Of a stretch of 64,000 nt of DNA, positions 1 to 12,050 are shown one piece after another (within the stretch, counting starts at the first letter, position 1; each line of letters begins with the position of its first letter). Source of the DNA: Brasenia schreberi (taxonomy: Eukaryota > Streptophyta > Magnoliopsida > Nymphaeales > Cabombaceae); assembly GCA_036023115.1 (NCBI GenBank), contig JAYKKT010000089.1, forward strand, positions 15,742,501-15,806,500, given 5' to 3'. The notes under the pieces were generated by a model, which saw nothing but the letters and a program-made list of their open reading frames with translations, was not told the DNA's origin and ran no database searches. The position numbers and the translations under genes were made by a program.

Positions 1-396
1 CTGCAGTAAATTTTGCTATCTAATAACTTGAGATGGAGCCCTTCCTTGCCTTCAAGCCTTTCAGGAGAAAAGTGGCTAGGAATACCAGCTTACTCTTGCA
101 CTTCAGTTATGAGGTTTATGCTTTTCTGTGTTTAAGAGGAGTTAAATCTGCATCACAATTCAGTGTGTACGATAATATAAACATCACATGCCCAGTCTTT
201 TGTGTTTGCATGAAGTTCCAATAAGTTAGACAACCAAAAAGGAATCAAACGTGTGATCCTTGTTAGCTTTTTAAAACACCATTGACAGTGACTTATAAAT
301 TGAACGCAAGAATTTAAACAAATATGTGACGAGAACCAAGCATAATAGCACCAGTACCGCACCTGGCTAGATAAATGGACAAAAGTAAAGAAGGGG
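1..396. other. Non-coding, no gene recognised
   Basis: No convincing coding sequence was seen in either strand. The first 60 bases (GCTATCTAATAACTTGAG, then GGAGCCCTTCC and CTTTCAGG) resemble 45,285-45,345, so this is the edge of a dispersed repeat. Confidence 0.4.
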
Positions 397-1110
397 GACA
401 ACAATATGTAGGATGAAAATAGTAAACAAGCAGCAAAGTAAGCCACTCATTTGTGGATTCATCCTTACGGTTGTCAGCCGCTGCCATTCCATCATATTAG
501 AAGATGATTGAATGGCTTTTAGTTTAGGCATTGCTTACAAATGCTCTCCAACATAAACTACAGAGCAATTCAAAGATCAGCAATGCCCATACCACACGAG
601 AAAGTCAAATTATATTCATACTGAAGTAAGAGATTTGCAGATAGGCATATTATATCATGCACCTATAAAATTGTAAACATTGATAGTTTACAGAAAAACC
701 TCAAACTATGAAACCTCATACACTTAAAGGAGAGAGAGAGATAGAAACAGAGAGAGAGAGACAGAGAAAGTCTGGCAAAGTTAGCCTCACGTGCTGATCC
801 TATGGAAGGGAAACAACAATATGTAGGATGAAAATAGTAAACCAGCAGCAAAGTAAGCCACTCATTTGTGGATTCATCCTTACGGTTGTCAGCCGCTGCC
901 ATTTCATCAGATTAGAATTTGATTGAATGGCTTTTAGTTTAGGCATTGATTAGAAATGCTCTGCAACATAAATTACAGAACCGTTCAAAGATCAACAATG
1001 CCGATTCCATACAAACAAGAAAATTTATTCATCCAAAGTGACTGCAATAAAAGGATTGCAAACAGGCAATATTATATCATGCACACTTAAAACTGTAAGC
1101 ATCGATAATA
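397..1110 (+). repeat. Direct duplication, two diverged units about 412 bp apart
   Basis: Unit 1 covers about 397-690 and unit 2 about 809-1,110. Both begin with ACAACAATATGTAGGATG and continue through TCCTTACGGTTGTCAGCCGC to a block ending in ATATTATATCATGCAC. The first 140 bases are nearly identical and the rest has diverged. A GA-rich microsatellite (about 729-770) lies in the spacer. The open frames in this stretch are incidental. Confidence 0.85.
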
Positions 1111-1199
1111 AAATTCATGCATCAATCATTTACAAGGTATGCATCAATATAATGAGAGAAACTATGTAGCAGCCTAAATCTTTCTCGCAGGCTCTTACT

Positions 1200-1760
1200 A
1201 AAACATCCCCATTCAATACGTAAGAAACCCCAAAGTGCAGCCCCTAACAGCAACCAAAGGAAGCCCTCAACTCTTCATATACAAGAACCAGAATGCGCTC
1301 ACAACCTCAAAGAGCTGCACACCCAACGAAGAGACCTCTCTAAAGCGTGACTCCCTCAATAGCCACACCACAAAAGAAGAAGAACGAAATAGAGAAGCTA
1401 GGTCTCTTCAATCTCAAGGTGAAAATGGCCTCTTCTTCCTGTGAGAGAGAGAGAAATCCCTAGCCGTCCCTTCTCTTTCTTTTTCCAAAACTCGGCCTCC
1501 TCGTGAATGTCTGTCACGGAAAGAGAGAGACCCGGTCGGGCTCTCCCCCTCGTGGGATATTGTCTGAGAAAGAGAGAAAGATACAGAGAGATGGCTCGGC
1601 CGCCTCTTTTGGAGTGTGCGAGAGAAGAGGATGAAGGAACTTTGCCTCTTCAGCGCTAAATGCCCCTCTCCTCATCCTGTATTATTCATTTTATAGGCTT
1701 CAATTAGGGTAAAGAAGCCCTCTAGGCTCTAGGTCGCAATTTTGACCTTTCCTTTCGGTC
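1200..1760. other. GA/CT-rich stretch, possible LTR or promoter remnant
   Basis: Runs of GAGAGA and CTCTCT surround several GC-richer blocks, with ATTATTCATTTTATAGGC near 1,680. The composition resembles an LTR or the 5' flank of a plant gene. No paired LTR and no adjoining gene was found, so the identity is open. Confidence 0.25.
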
Positions 1761-2929
1761 TGTCATGTTCTCTGACCTCACTCTCTTTACGGTCATGAGT
1801 TAGACCCGACTCCTCTCGGATAAAAATTGGGTTGCACGCATTCTAATTAGGTCGGTAGGCTGTTTTTAGATGATTGAGTTCAAGTTGAATATTTATTGGT
1901 TTTTACGCAATTTTGATGTATTTTTGAAATATTTAATTTTTTAAAATAATTTTTGGTATAAAACTTTTATTAAAAAAAAATTGAAGGTATTTACAAATGC
2001 AAAGTGAAACCTATCCCCTCTCATCAAGATGTCAACCATGGCGTTAGATTAACATAGGAAGAGTCTCGTTGGCTAATTGTTATCGGACAAGGGATTTACG
2101 CAAAATTTGAAGGTATTTCCAGCGGTTCTTCTTCCATTCTTCACTCAACGACTAGTTACAACAAAAAAAACGAATTAAAATTCGTTGAAAAGAATTGAAA
2201 CCTGAGATTTGAAAAAACATATAAGAAAAGGAAAAAGAAGAAAAATTAGATTTCTTTAGCCAATTCAAAAGAGGATTCGTCGACTTATCAAGATATGTAG
2301 TTGATTTGGTGTGGTTTTTTATTTTCGAATTGTTTTCATGCATTTTGCACTTGACTTGTCGTTGGAAAAAACATTGGTTTTTCCAATAGAAAATGCGACG
2401 GAGATGCACCCCAGTTGTGTCTCTCCCATGAGGGGGATGTGCCTAGTGTGCGTCTTCCTTATGGGAGATGATCATGAGTCGTGTCTCTCATGATTATTTG
2501 CTACAATACCATCACCTCATAAAAAAAATTCTAATAAGGCATGAGTACAAAGACATAACGTTACCGTTTTATCTAAAAGAAACAATGTCGTATCGTGTGG
2601 AGAATGTCCCTATAAATGTCAATAAGGAGAAGAAAAAGTTGACCCTTCATGTTATAAGGAGGATACATCAACTTTAGATACTAAGATCCATATTATAGAC
2701 AATAAGGATGAGATCGATATTATAGGCAATGAGGATGAGATATCATATTATATGTCGGTATTACTCCCAAGCTTTAAATGTCACATTACCTATAAGATAT
2801 GAGAGGAACATGTAATTTCTAACTTTAGAGTAATTTTATATTTGATATCAATACTCTTTATTCTAATTGATTATGTAAATATACATTTGCTGACAATACG
2901 TAAAATGGTAATAGCTCACACATGCTACA
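1761..2929. other. No gene recognised; short repeats
   Basis: AT-rich DNA with no coding signal. Around 2,680-2,755 there are short imperfect tandem units of the type AATAAGGATGAGATCGATATTATAG. Around 2,400-2,490 is a small GC-richer patch with GAGATGCAC and GTCTCTC words. Similar words recur at 7,020-7,125, which may mark the ends of the MULE-like relic between them. Confidence 0.35.
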
Positions 2930-3260
2930 TTATTGACAAAGCTTAACTAGTGAAGAGAACTGATGTGAGACTTGATAATTGAGTTGAGATTGCTGATAGG
3001 AGTGGGTTAATTAGGCTGACGAAATTTTTATACGAAGTGATAGACCATACATTGATGACTTTTTAACGAGCATTGGTAACCAGACACAAAGAGCTTCCAT
3101 ATGTTATGGGGCGATATGACTATCACACTTCATGATGTCCATGAGATATTTGGTCTTTCAATGTTGGGCCAACTTATTGTCTTAACACACGAAATAATGG
3201 TGAGAAGCAAGGAAGATATCTTAAGTGATTGATATATTAGGGATGAGTATTTATGAAGTC
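2930..3260 (+). pseudogene. Plant mobile domain (MAIN-like) fragment
   Basis: Across a one-base frame change near 3,095 the plus strand reads ALVTR, then HMLWGDMTITLHDVHEIFGL (about 3,098-3,157). This matches the conserved WGEMTITL-DV--I-GL core of the plant mobile domain found in MAIN/MAIL proteins and in some plant transposons. Stops and frameshifts occur on both sides, so it is a relic. It lies about 1.6 kb from the minus-strand MULE relic and may belong to the same element. The domain match rests on one conserved block. Confidence 0.6.
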
Positions 3261-4799
3261 ATATATAAGATTAAACAATTGGATTTGATGATAACATGAT
3301 ATATATTTTGCAAGGAGACTAGTTTCTTAATCTTTTAATTAAACACGACCTTGTATGTTATATATTCTTACGTGTTATTTTGGGCAATATATATTTATTA
3401 TTAGCAATATAGTTCTACAAAATACTTGGATTAAAATGCATACAAGTTATCATGATATCACAAATGCATTTGGTGCATATATATTATGGAGCCTTATATG
3501 TTAGATCATGTAATTTATCAATTTAGCTAACATCAAGGCATCCTGATTGTACCTATAAAACCAATCATTGCAAAAAGACCTGCGAAGTCCCACATATATA
3601 AGGTGTAGTATAAGCCATGTGTATGTAACTTGGGAGGTACAATACTAACATTGTTTTGAATTTGAGTATTTTTAAGCTTCAACACTTTACTCATACAAGT
3701 GTGATGAGTTAGTTATATATGAAGTGATACATTGTAGAATGCATCAATTTATTTTAAGAGATTCTACCAGTCAGTTGTGTCTTTTTTGTTATACTCTAAT
3801 TAAACAACATGATATATCATTCTACGTATAAGTAAACTAATCCTTGTATTTATATTAGTAGCAATCTCGTACATCTTTTGCTTTGATCCCACATACTAAC
3901 TTTCTTCAACTTAATTTCTTATACTAGCGTATGAGTTCGATACGTGATACCCTTGAAACAACTTCATTACATTAAGAGTTTGAGCAACAATTATTGTTAG
4001 GTGACCCTATGTTGCTGGGTATGATAAAGACTTATGAGCAATGCCACAAATCCATCGATTGACACTTGATGATAATGATGATGATGATACGTGATATTTT
4101 TTGTTTAGGGTGTGTGTATGATGTTATTTACTTTTTTCTCAAACATTGTATATGAATGACAATTATGATGAAAGGAATTTGATTTCTTTATTATTAAAGC
4201 CTATATACATGATTCTAATGAAATATCATGATCTCTCAATCAACAAAATACATGAAATATCATACAATTATATATACAAATAGACAATAACACAGTCATC
4301 GTCCTCAATATCGTATACAACATCATCTCTTGATCCTTTCATTTGTACATATAAGTCAATATGTTCTTCAAACAAAGTTAGTCAACTTCCAATACTTTCA
4401 TCTTGGTAACATTGTAATATTGAGAAGATATGAGGCATGAGAGAATCATCAGTTATGTGTTTCTACAAAAAAATCGAACCATAAGATATGATTAATAGCT
4501 ACTTCAATTTATGAAATACCTAAATAACATAATAAAATATATAAATATTATAATTACCACTAGAAAATAGTGTAGCATGATAATACCACATGTACCACAC
4601 ATTTCTTATAGTAGACTATTGAGTATCTCACAAATATCATTGACTCTATCATATAGAGGGATATCAATCCTACGTTCTACCGAATAGTGATAATTGAACC
4701 TATATGTGGAATGAACATCCAATACATGTATGCAATTCATTGAATAGTAGCATCAATACACTATCATCTATGAAAACCTATACATATGTCATGCCTACG
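3261..4799. other. AT-rich, no gene recognised
   Basis: No open frame with family resemblance was seen. The short repeat GATGATAATGATGATGATGATAC lies near 4,068-4,089. The stretch probably belongs to the decayed MULE-type element, but nothing in it proves this. Confidence 0.3.
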
Positions 4800-6830
4800 T
4801 GTTACCTTCTTGAAGCATTTTTTACGAGCTTCATGCCACTACTTCTCCTTATCTTGAAAACACATTAATGATTATACACCTATAATTTTTATCTTTAATA
4901 ACAATTATTCAAGTATCTAAAATGAGGTCCATAAAGCATGGTATTATCTTCTCATATGTCAATTCAAAGTCAAGCTACATGGAAATATTTTTCTCAACGG
5001 TTGAGCGATGATCACAACTTCTTGAAGAGGAACGACCCACTCCAGGCGAAGTATCACGTGTTTGCCCATGCCTTCCTGAGACATTCTTGTATGCATGCTA
5101 CCAAGATGACAAGTTTTGGCTCATAGATTGGTGAGATGGTCTCTCTTTAGGATGTTGAATTGGTGGTTCTTGTACTAGTGTAATCAAGATTCAATTGCTC
5201 ATCGAATATCTTAATAAATATGTTTCACTATGGATGATTCTTTAACTTCCTCAAAATGGTCAGGCATCTCTTACTTGATTGCATTGTATGGGGTATCCTC
5301 CTACATGTCTCAATTTTTATAAATAGATCAATAGTTGATAATTATATAGATCCATCACATTTAAGTAGAAGGTTGATCTTATAAGAATAAGGTAGACCAT
5401 GTGAATATCATAAATTATAATGACATGTTCTTATATCTAAACCAAACATCTCTACATGATTATATTATTTTATAATAAGGTCAACAACGTATTGTAATAC
5501 TTTTCTCTGAAGGTTCGCAACAAGATCTTCTATTAGATCAATGTAATTATGGTAAGAGTTCTTGATTCCTCAAATAACTTGTTAAATTCTATAATATACA
5601 ACTCTATCAATGAATGCAATTATTTCCAAATTGTATTAAATCTGTCAATTGAGCTACCAATAAACCCTTTCAACCTTGCATATGCACGCTCCATCTTGAC
5701 AAATATGAATATACAATCATTATAGTTTTTAAGAACAATAGAATTTATGATTGTATTGAAAAACAAATTCACATACCTACTGGTTATATAAGTACCATAA
5801 TGAATCATCTTATCTTTTCATGTCAAGATAATTCTCTTCTTATATGGTTCAACCGTTGCTCTTTAGTATATGAGAGTAGAAAAGAATTTTTTTTTCACTT
5901 CAATTCAATTATCTCTACTACCTTATTATAATCACTCTTATCTAATGAGTAAACGACCTTACTCCAACTTACACCAAACACACTCGCTATCTCTTTATTT
6001 CTTATAAACTTTACAATAAATACTTCAATGTTTTTGGTGACATGGCATCTACACAAAAGTATGTTTGATTTGTAAAATTAATTAATGACATTCACCAAAG
6101 CTAGATTACAATAACAATAGGTAACACGTAAAATTTTGTTTGGAGCGGATAACTCATTCATACACCTCAACACTCAAATATAATTCACTTTTTTTTCTAC
6201 ACTCATAAAAGTGAAGGCCATGAAGTTCTTTGAGGTTGATGTGAACCCGATAACATCAAGGAAAGGTATTTTATATGTGCATAAGAAAAATAAATCATTA
6301 AAGACCGTAATATAAGATAAACATTACTACACAAAAGTAAGACACTTACATGCTTATCTTATATGTGGTATCAATGTCTAATATTCATAAAATGCATAAG
6401 GTAGGTGCATGTTATGAGAATGTGTAAAAACAATATCATGACAATATCCATATTAGGGATTTTACAATATCATGTATAATAATGGTTAATGTCTAGATCA
6501 TATAGTAGTTGTTATAAAATGATAAAAATAGACACCCATAATACTTTCAACATCTATATTCTTATTGGACCTATATTTATCACTCCTTTCACACCCAAGT
6601 CATACCTTCCCTATTACACCTTTATTTTTCGAATGACTAATAATCATAACAATGTTATGATTCATCCCAACAAGTCTTATATACTCAATAAGTTCATTAT
6701 GACTCCCAAACAAATCGTCTGTCACAATCACAAGTGAATAGTTAAGCCCATCGTACTCATAATTAACAAATTGATCTTCAATTTCATCTGTCAACCAATC
6801 AACAAATACATCATCCGATAAATTAATAAT
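4800..6830 (-). pseudogene. MULE (MuDR-type) transposase relic
   Basis: Read on the minus strand from 6,830 downward, the order of motifs fits a Mutator-like transposase. First comes LFGSHNELIEYIRLVG (about 6,660-6,720), like the N-terminal region of plant MULE transposases. Next is LGCERSDKYR (about 6,570-6,600). Further on, near 5,880-6,060, is CHVTKNIEVFIVKFIRNKEI followed by WSKVVYS, like the CRWHI-KN---KC block and the segment after it. Many stops and frameshifts interrupt the frame, so no active protein is possible. Terminal inverted repeats were not resolved. The C-terminal part was not identified, and the lower border is a guess. Confidence 0.6.
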
Positions 6831-7129
6831 TTTTACTCTTTGTAGTCATTATATGATAAGTATTTTAATAAATCATTATTTTCTCTGAATCACTTTCATC
6901 ATAAGTACTTTCATTCGAGTTGTTTATCACTCTACCATAAGTACATGGATATCAGGATAAGACGAAAGATATTACGTATTAGAATACTATTCGGCTAAAG
7001 GAGATACGAAACATATGCATTGCCCACTTAAGGAGAGACGTGTCTAGGAAGTGTCGTAGTGGAACCGAGTCTCCTCCTTAAGGTGGATGCGGTCTAGCCA
7101 CGTCTCTCCATAAAAAGAGATGCACTTTT

Positions 7130-10100
7130 TGAGAAATATTTGGTTTCATACACAACATAGCATACATCAAGTTATCAATAATTTAAGTATAATAAATATT
7201 TGGTTTTTCTTATCTATCACCCAAGGAGTTAGGCTTACTAAATTTGACCCCCTTTGCAATAGTTATACTTATATACTTGTAGTTACCCATTTTAACATTT
7301 TGAGGATATAATCAATTTACCTCTCTTGAATTAAACATAATAGTCTAGATGGTCTATCATGAGTATTCTTTATACATAATATATAAGATGCTTCTCTTAT
7401 ATCTTTTATCTCAAACTTAAAACTTAGCTATGACTTGGTCTTAACAATCATATCATGATCATTACCAATCAACAAGATATCATCTACATACAATGATAGG
7501 ATGATAAAGTGGCTCTCACTGTTTCAAATGTAGACACCATGTTCGAGTTATTAGCCACAAACTCAAGTTCTATAGTAAAATTTTGAAATCAAATATAATT
7601 GTTGAGGTGATTGCTTTAAACCATATAGAGATTTCTTCAACCTATAAATCAATGCCATCATGACCTTTAATTATATAGCCTTATAACTATTTCATGTAAA
7701 TAGTCTCATTAAGGTCACCATTCAACAAAACAATCTTTATATTTAGCTTATGTAAACCCAAAACATAAAAGACTACAATTGTTAAAATATCATTATGAGT
7801 ATAAATTTTGCAACAAGAGAATATGTATTCACGTAATCAATTCCCTCCTTTTACGATAAAGCTTTTACAACTAACCTCGTTTTAAATTTTTTTGTAAAAT
7901 TATCAACTTTGTATTTCTCAATAGATTCAATTTTCTCATCAATTGTCTTCACTCTATCTAGTATTTTAGCTTTTTGATAACTTAGGTTATCAGTCATCTC
8001 ATTTAAATATACTAAATAGCATGTTTCTCAGCTAAGTAAGTATCATAGTCCTTTTAAGTAAGACGAATGAGCTTGTGATCTCTTATGACAACTTAATATT
8101 TCAGTTTGTAGGGAAAGGTCATTTAGTTAAGTTTTTTTGGGTTTAAATCATCAAGATCTAAAAGATCACTATTAATATCATCATTATCTTAAGAATATCA
8201 TTTGTAGTGTCTTTTAAGAATTCAACATCTCTATTTTCTATCTGCCCGAGGTGCTTGTGATAGAACTAATAATCTTTTGATCCCTTTGGGTATAAAGATA
8301 TACATCAAAGATATACTATCTACTTTAACTCTAGGTTGGTCTAAGATCTTTACATATGTTGTGGAGCTCCACTTCCATAGATGACTAAGGCCTAGTTTTT
8401 TTATTAACCCGCAACTCATACAATGTATTGGATATTACCTTATAGGAAACTCTTTTTAAGATATATTTTCCAAAACAGTGTAAAGAATCATCTCTTAACA
8501 TGGATCTTGTTATATTTAAAAGGGTCTTGTTATAACATTCAATTATACGACCTTGCCTATTTATACTATATTCTTTACAGTATTCTAAAGACTCATTTGA
8601 GGTATATTCCATACCTTAATTGGACCACTGTACTTAATTATGCAAGCTAGTTGATTTTTAACCTATTGTTTATATTCTTTGAATGTGTCTAATGCTTCAA
8701 ACTTATGTAATAAGAGGTATATATATCCATATCTTTAATAGTCATTAATGAAAATTATAAAATAAACCTTACCACAATGAGACCTTATTCTAAAAGGTCT
8801 ACAAATGCTAGTGTGAATGATTTTTAATAGGTTCATGGCCCTCTTTGCTTCTTTAGAAAAATGATTTCTTATCATTTTCTCTTGAATGCAAGCCTCATAT
8901 TTATTAAATATGGTTTCATCAATATAGGTAATAAGTCAAAGGTTACTAATTTCTTTAACTTATTTATGTTAATATGTCCTAACCTTCTATGCAATGCATT
9001 CACAACAAGAAGTATTACACAATCAATATAACTAGAAGAAGGAGATGATTCTTCATTATTTGTTGTATTATGTTTAAATATATCATGATCAAAATTTAAA
9101 TACTAATAAAATATATATGACCATACCTTCCTTGCAAAAAAAATAGCTGCACATCTACATCAATCCTAAATTACTTGACTCCTAGAACATCAAAATAGAT
9201 GTTTCCCGTGTAGATACGATGTTCTCTGAGTCAATACGCTTTGAGATCAATTATTCAGTCCTTGCTTTTTGCAATGTAGCATGTTGCTTCATAATCAATC
9301 CACCAACAGGAAACATCATAGTCTAAATAAAGATATTATAAGATCACAAAGGCTACTTCATGCTTCTCCTTTTGGCAGCCTTGTTGAGTGTTATTATCAT
9401 CCTTCTTGTAGTTGTGATATTCCCTTATGTACTTCTTATTTTTCATAATTGAATCACTTTATGAGAGAAGCAAATCCTTGTAATTTCTTCTATGCTTGAC
9501 CTTTCTTTTTGTTAAATTTTTAAATATTTTATTTTCTTTTTCTTTTTTTATTTTTGTTAGAATTGGAGCCTAGATCATCTCAAGCAAGAAGCATTTTTTT
9601 TTGCCATTCTTTTGGTACTCTCGTTAAATTACCAATTTTAGAGGGAGTTGGGTCAAGGTAATAGTTCCATTAATCCTAGGAGCAGTCGTTTAGGATGATA
9701 GAGATCTGGATTGGATCAAGGATGAATGAATTGGTTACAATTAAGTTTAAGCCATTACGAGTAGTTTGTTCACATGCTCTACTATATTATCGACTTTTTT
9801 ATTATAAAGGAGTTGTGATATTGTAAGAGCAACTAGATATATAATTAAGTTATCGTGTCATACTTCCTTTGTAGTCTTACATTCTTTAAAGACCATGATT
9901 AGGCCATCTTTCATATAGGCCAACATAATTGTCTTTGCTATGGTATCATCCATAACTTTCTCCTTCCTTAGTATTTGCTTATGCAGTGGATTCAATCATA
10001 GTTTTAGATAAGACATAGTCAACACCCTCAAGTGTCAAGACCAATGAGATATGTCTTTTTAAGGTTTAAAAGTTCAAACTATTCAAATTTTTTTGTTTTG

Positions 10101-11655
10101 GCAAACTCAGAGGTACATAATTTGGAAGCCATTTTTAATTTTAATACTTGAAAAATATTTCAAGAATGAGGATCTAGCAGTCCAAGCCAAAGAAGCAAAA
10201 ACCTAATTTAGGGACCAACTCTTTAAACTAAAATTTAAAGCAACAATAATACATACTTATAAGTAACTTAACACTAAACACCAAAATATAAGTCAATAAC
10301 AACCGTATGCAAATAGTAGGTTGCACCTTTTTGCAAATTAAAAAGGAGTTTTAGGTGCACAATTATAAATAATCACATTATTTTGTAATTATTACAAACA
10401 ATGGTTGGTCAATTACAAATACAGGATATTACAAATGTGTATTTATAAAACTATTGTAGGTATATTTTCAAAATATCAAGAAATTTTGAGTTCAAGTGCA
10501 AATAATTTTTGAGGCAAACCTAAAATTACCAAAAAGTTCTATGGGTAGATATGCAATTTATGCTCTTGTAAAAACTACAATTTTAAAAACTGTTGTGCCC
10601 ATGGTTTATGTAGACATTTTTGGTTCCTTGGTTTTTCAAAACCGATGGCTCATTTTTCAACGTAGACATCTCAAACCAATTTTCAGACTCGTTTGTGAAA
10701 TGAAGAGATAGAGGTAGAAGGGAGTTGTTTACCATTGAATGTTTTGGTGTCTAAAGAAGAAGACTGCTGGATAAGACAACCAAGAGTAGCATAGGCTTGC
10801 TTGTGGGTTCTAGATGTGTATATTTGCCTCTTGAAATACATTTCTTCTCTTTGTTTTACTGAGGAAACAATAGTTAAAAATAACTTGCCGATATTTTAGC
10901 CATCGATTTAAATGGTTTTGCCCTTCTTCTCCCACCTCTTTGTTTTTTCTTTAGTCCACTCACAATCCTTGAGGAACGATTTTGATGTTAGAGTGTTAAC
11001 CAACAAGGAAAAATAACTGTTAGGAATAAATAGCAAACTTGTCACTTTTCTTTAAGATTCGAGTTTGAATGTTTTTTCATGTGCCTACTCAAACATTGAA
11101 ATAATCATAGGTTGTCTTTCTCATGGTGGTCGACAATTGAAGTAGATTAGAAGATAAGTATTTTGTCTTTCTCTCTTATAGTGTTTTATCATTTGATATA
11201 TTATAAGAAAAAGCTACTCTTATGATTTCAATTTCTTCTTCTTGAATCGATAAGCATGTTCGATTCAAATCGAAATGAAAAATAAAAGAAGTGTAAAGAG
11301 TAAACTTGAAATGATTGTAATCCAATCTCTTCATGTACTTTCACCCTTTTTCTCGATCTATTTGATATTTTTCTAGTTAAGTTTGCTTCTTTCCTATTTT
11401 TTGGTTTTTTAGAAATTTATAGAACGAACTTAACCGAAAGTAAAAGAAGGAATTATGTCATCTATATTATAAATTGATTATTTATAATCTATAAGAGAGA
11501 AACAAGATTTGATCTGATGTAGGCATTATTTTCTCTCTATTATTAAATACTTTTTGTATATTATAAATATATTAGTAACATGCCTTGATCGAGCATGTAA
11601 TGACCGATCTCATTGTAGATTCAAGTGTTTGGTAGTATCTTTTAGGATCAATTGT
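7130..11655 (-). mobile_element. Ty1-copia retrotransposon, decayed, truncated in RT
   Basis: On the minus strand the copia domain order is visible despite many stops. Gag lies near 9,650-10,130 (starting MASKLCTSEFAK, then a UBN2-like stretch). A protease-like WWID occurs near 9,300. The integrase C-terminal part is at 8,385-8,612 (EYTSNESLEYCKE, CYNKTLLNITRSMLRDDSL). Reverse transcriptase lies near 7,440-7,680 (KSLYGLKQSP, then LYVDDILLIGND). The run continues through EASYILCIK and LMYAMLCMKPNIS near 7,135-7,390, where the copy stops abruptly before RNase H. A primer-binding site follows at 11,656. The gene is dead. Confidence 0.8.
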
Positions 11656-11667
11656 ACTCTGATACCA
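11656..11667 (-). promoter_or_regulatory. Primer-binding site of the minus-strand copia element
   Basis: On the minus strand TGGTATCAGAGT is the usual plant LTR-retrotransposon primer-binding site, complementary to the 3' end of initiator methionine tRNA. It lies upstream of gag in the correct order and marks the inner end of a 5' LTR expected at 11,668 and beyond. Confidence 0.75.
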
Positions 11668-12050
11668 ATTATTGTGTTCTTAGTAAAATGATTGGCGTTG
11701 GGCTTTGGGACTCTTGGCTCATCTTTTTCAAGGAGGTTTCACAAGGCAACAATAAGGAAGAGAGCAAAGAGAGTTCTGTAGAATAGTTCGTGTGTCTTTT
11801 GTAACTCATTTATAATTTTATCCTTTCTTTCCTTTTCTCGGATGTGCATTTTAACCAAATAAAATGGCTCCCTTCCTCTTATGTCATATTTTGTAAAAGG
11901 AAAGTTATTTGAATATGTTTCATTATAAACAAAAAAAATAAATCATATAATATGGAAAGGGGATGCCTTTCTATTGTACGACTATTATTGGAGTCCTTAT
12001 GACTATTTTAATAAGATCATTGAATTCTTGATTAATACAAGCTCAGTTCA
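11668..12050 (-). mobile_element. Probable 5' LTR remnant of the copia element
   Basis: The stretch directly outside the primer-binding site should be the element's 5' LTR, read on the minus strand. No second LTR copy was found near 7,130 because the element is truncated there, so the outer border cannot be set. The sequence has no coding content. Confidence 0.4.

Noticed and set aside
153..902. Open frames of 79-97 codons on minus
   Set aside because: They lie across the duplicated non-coding repeat and show no protein similarity.
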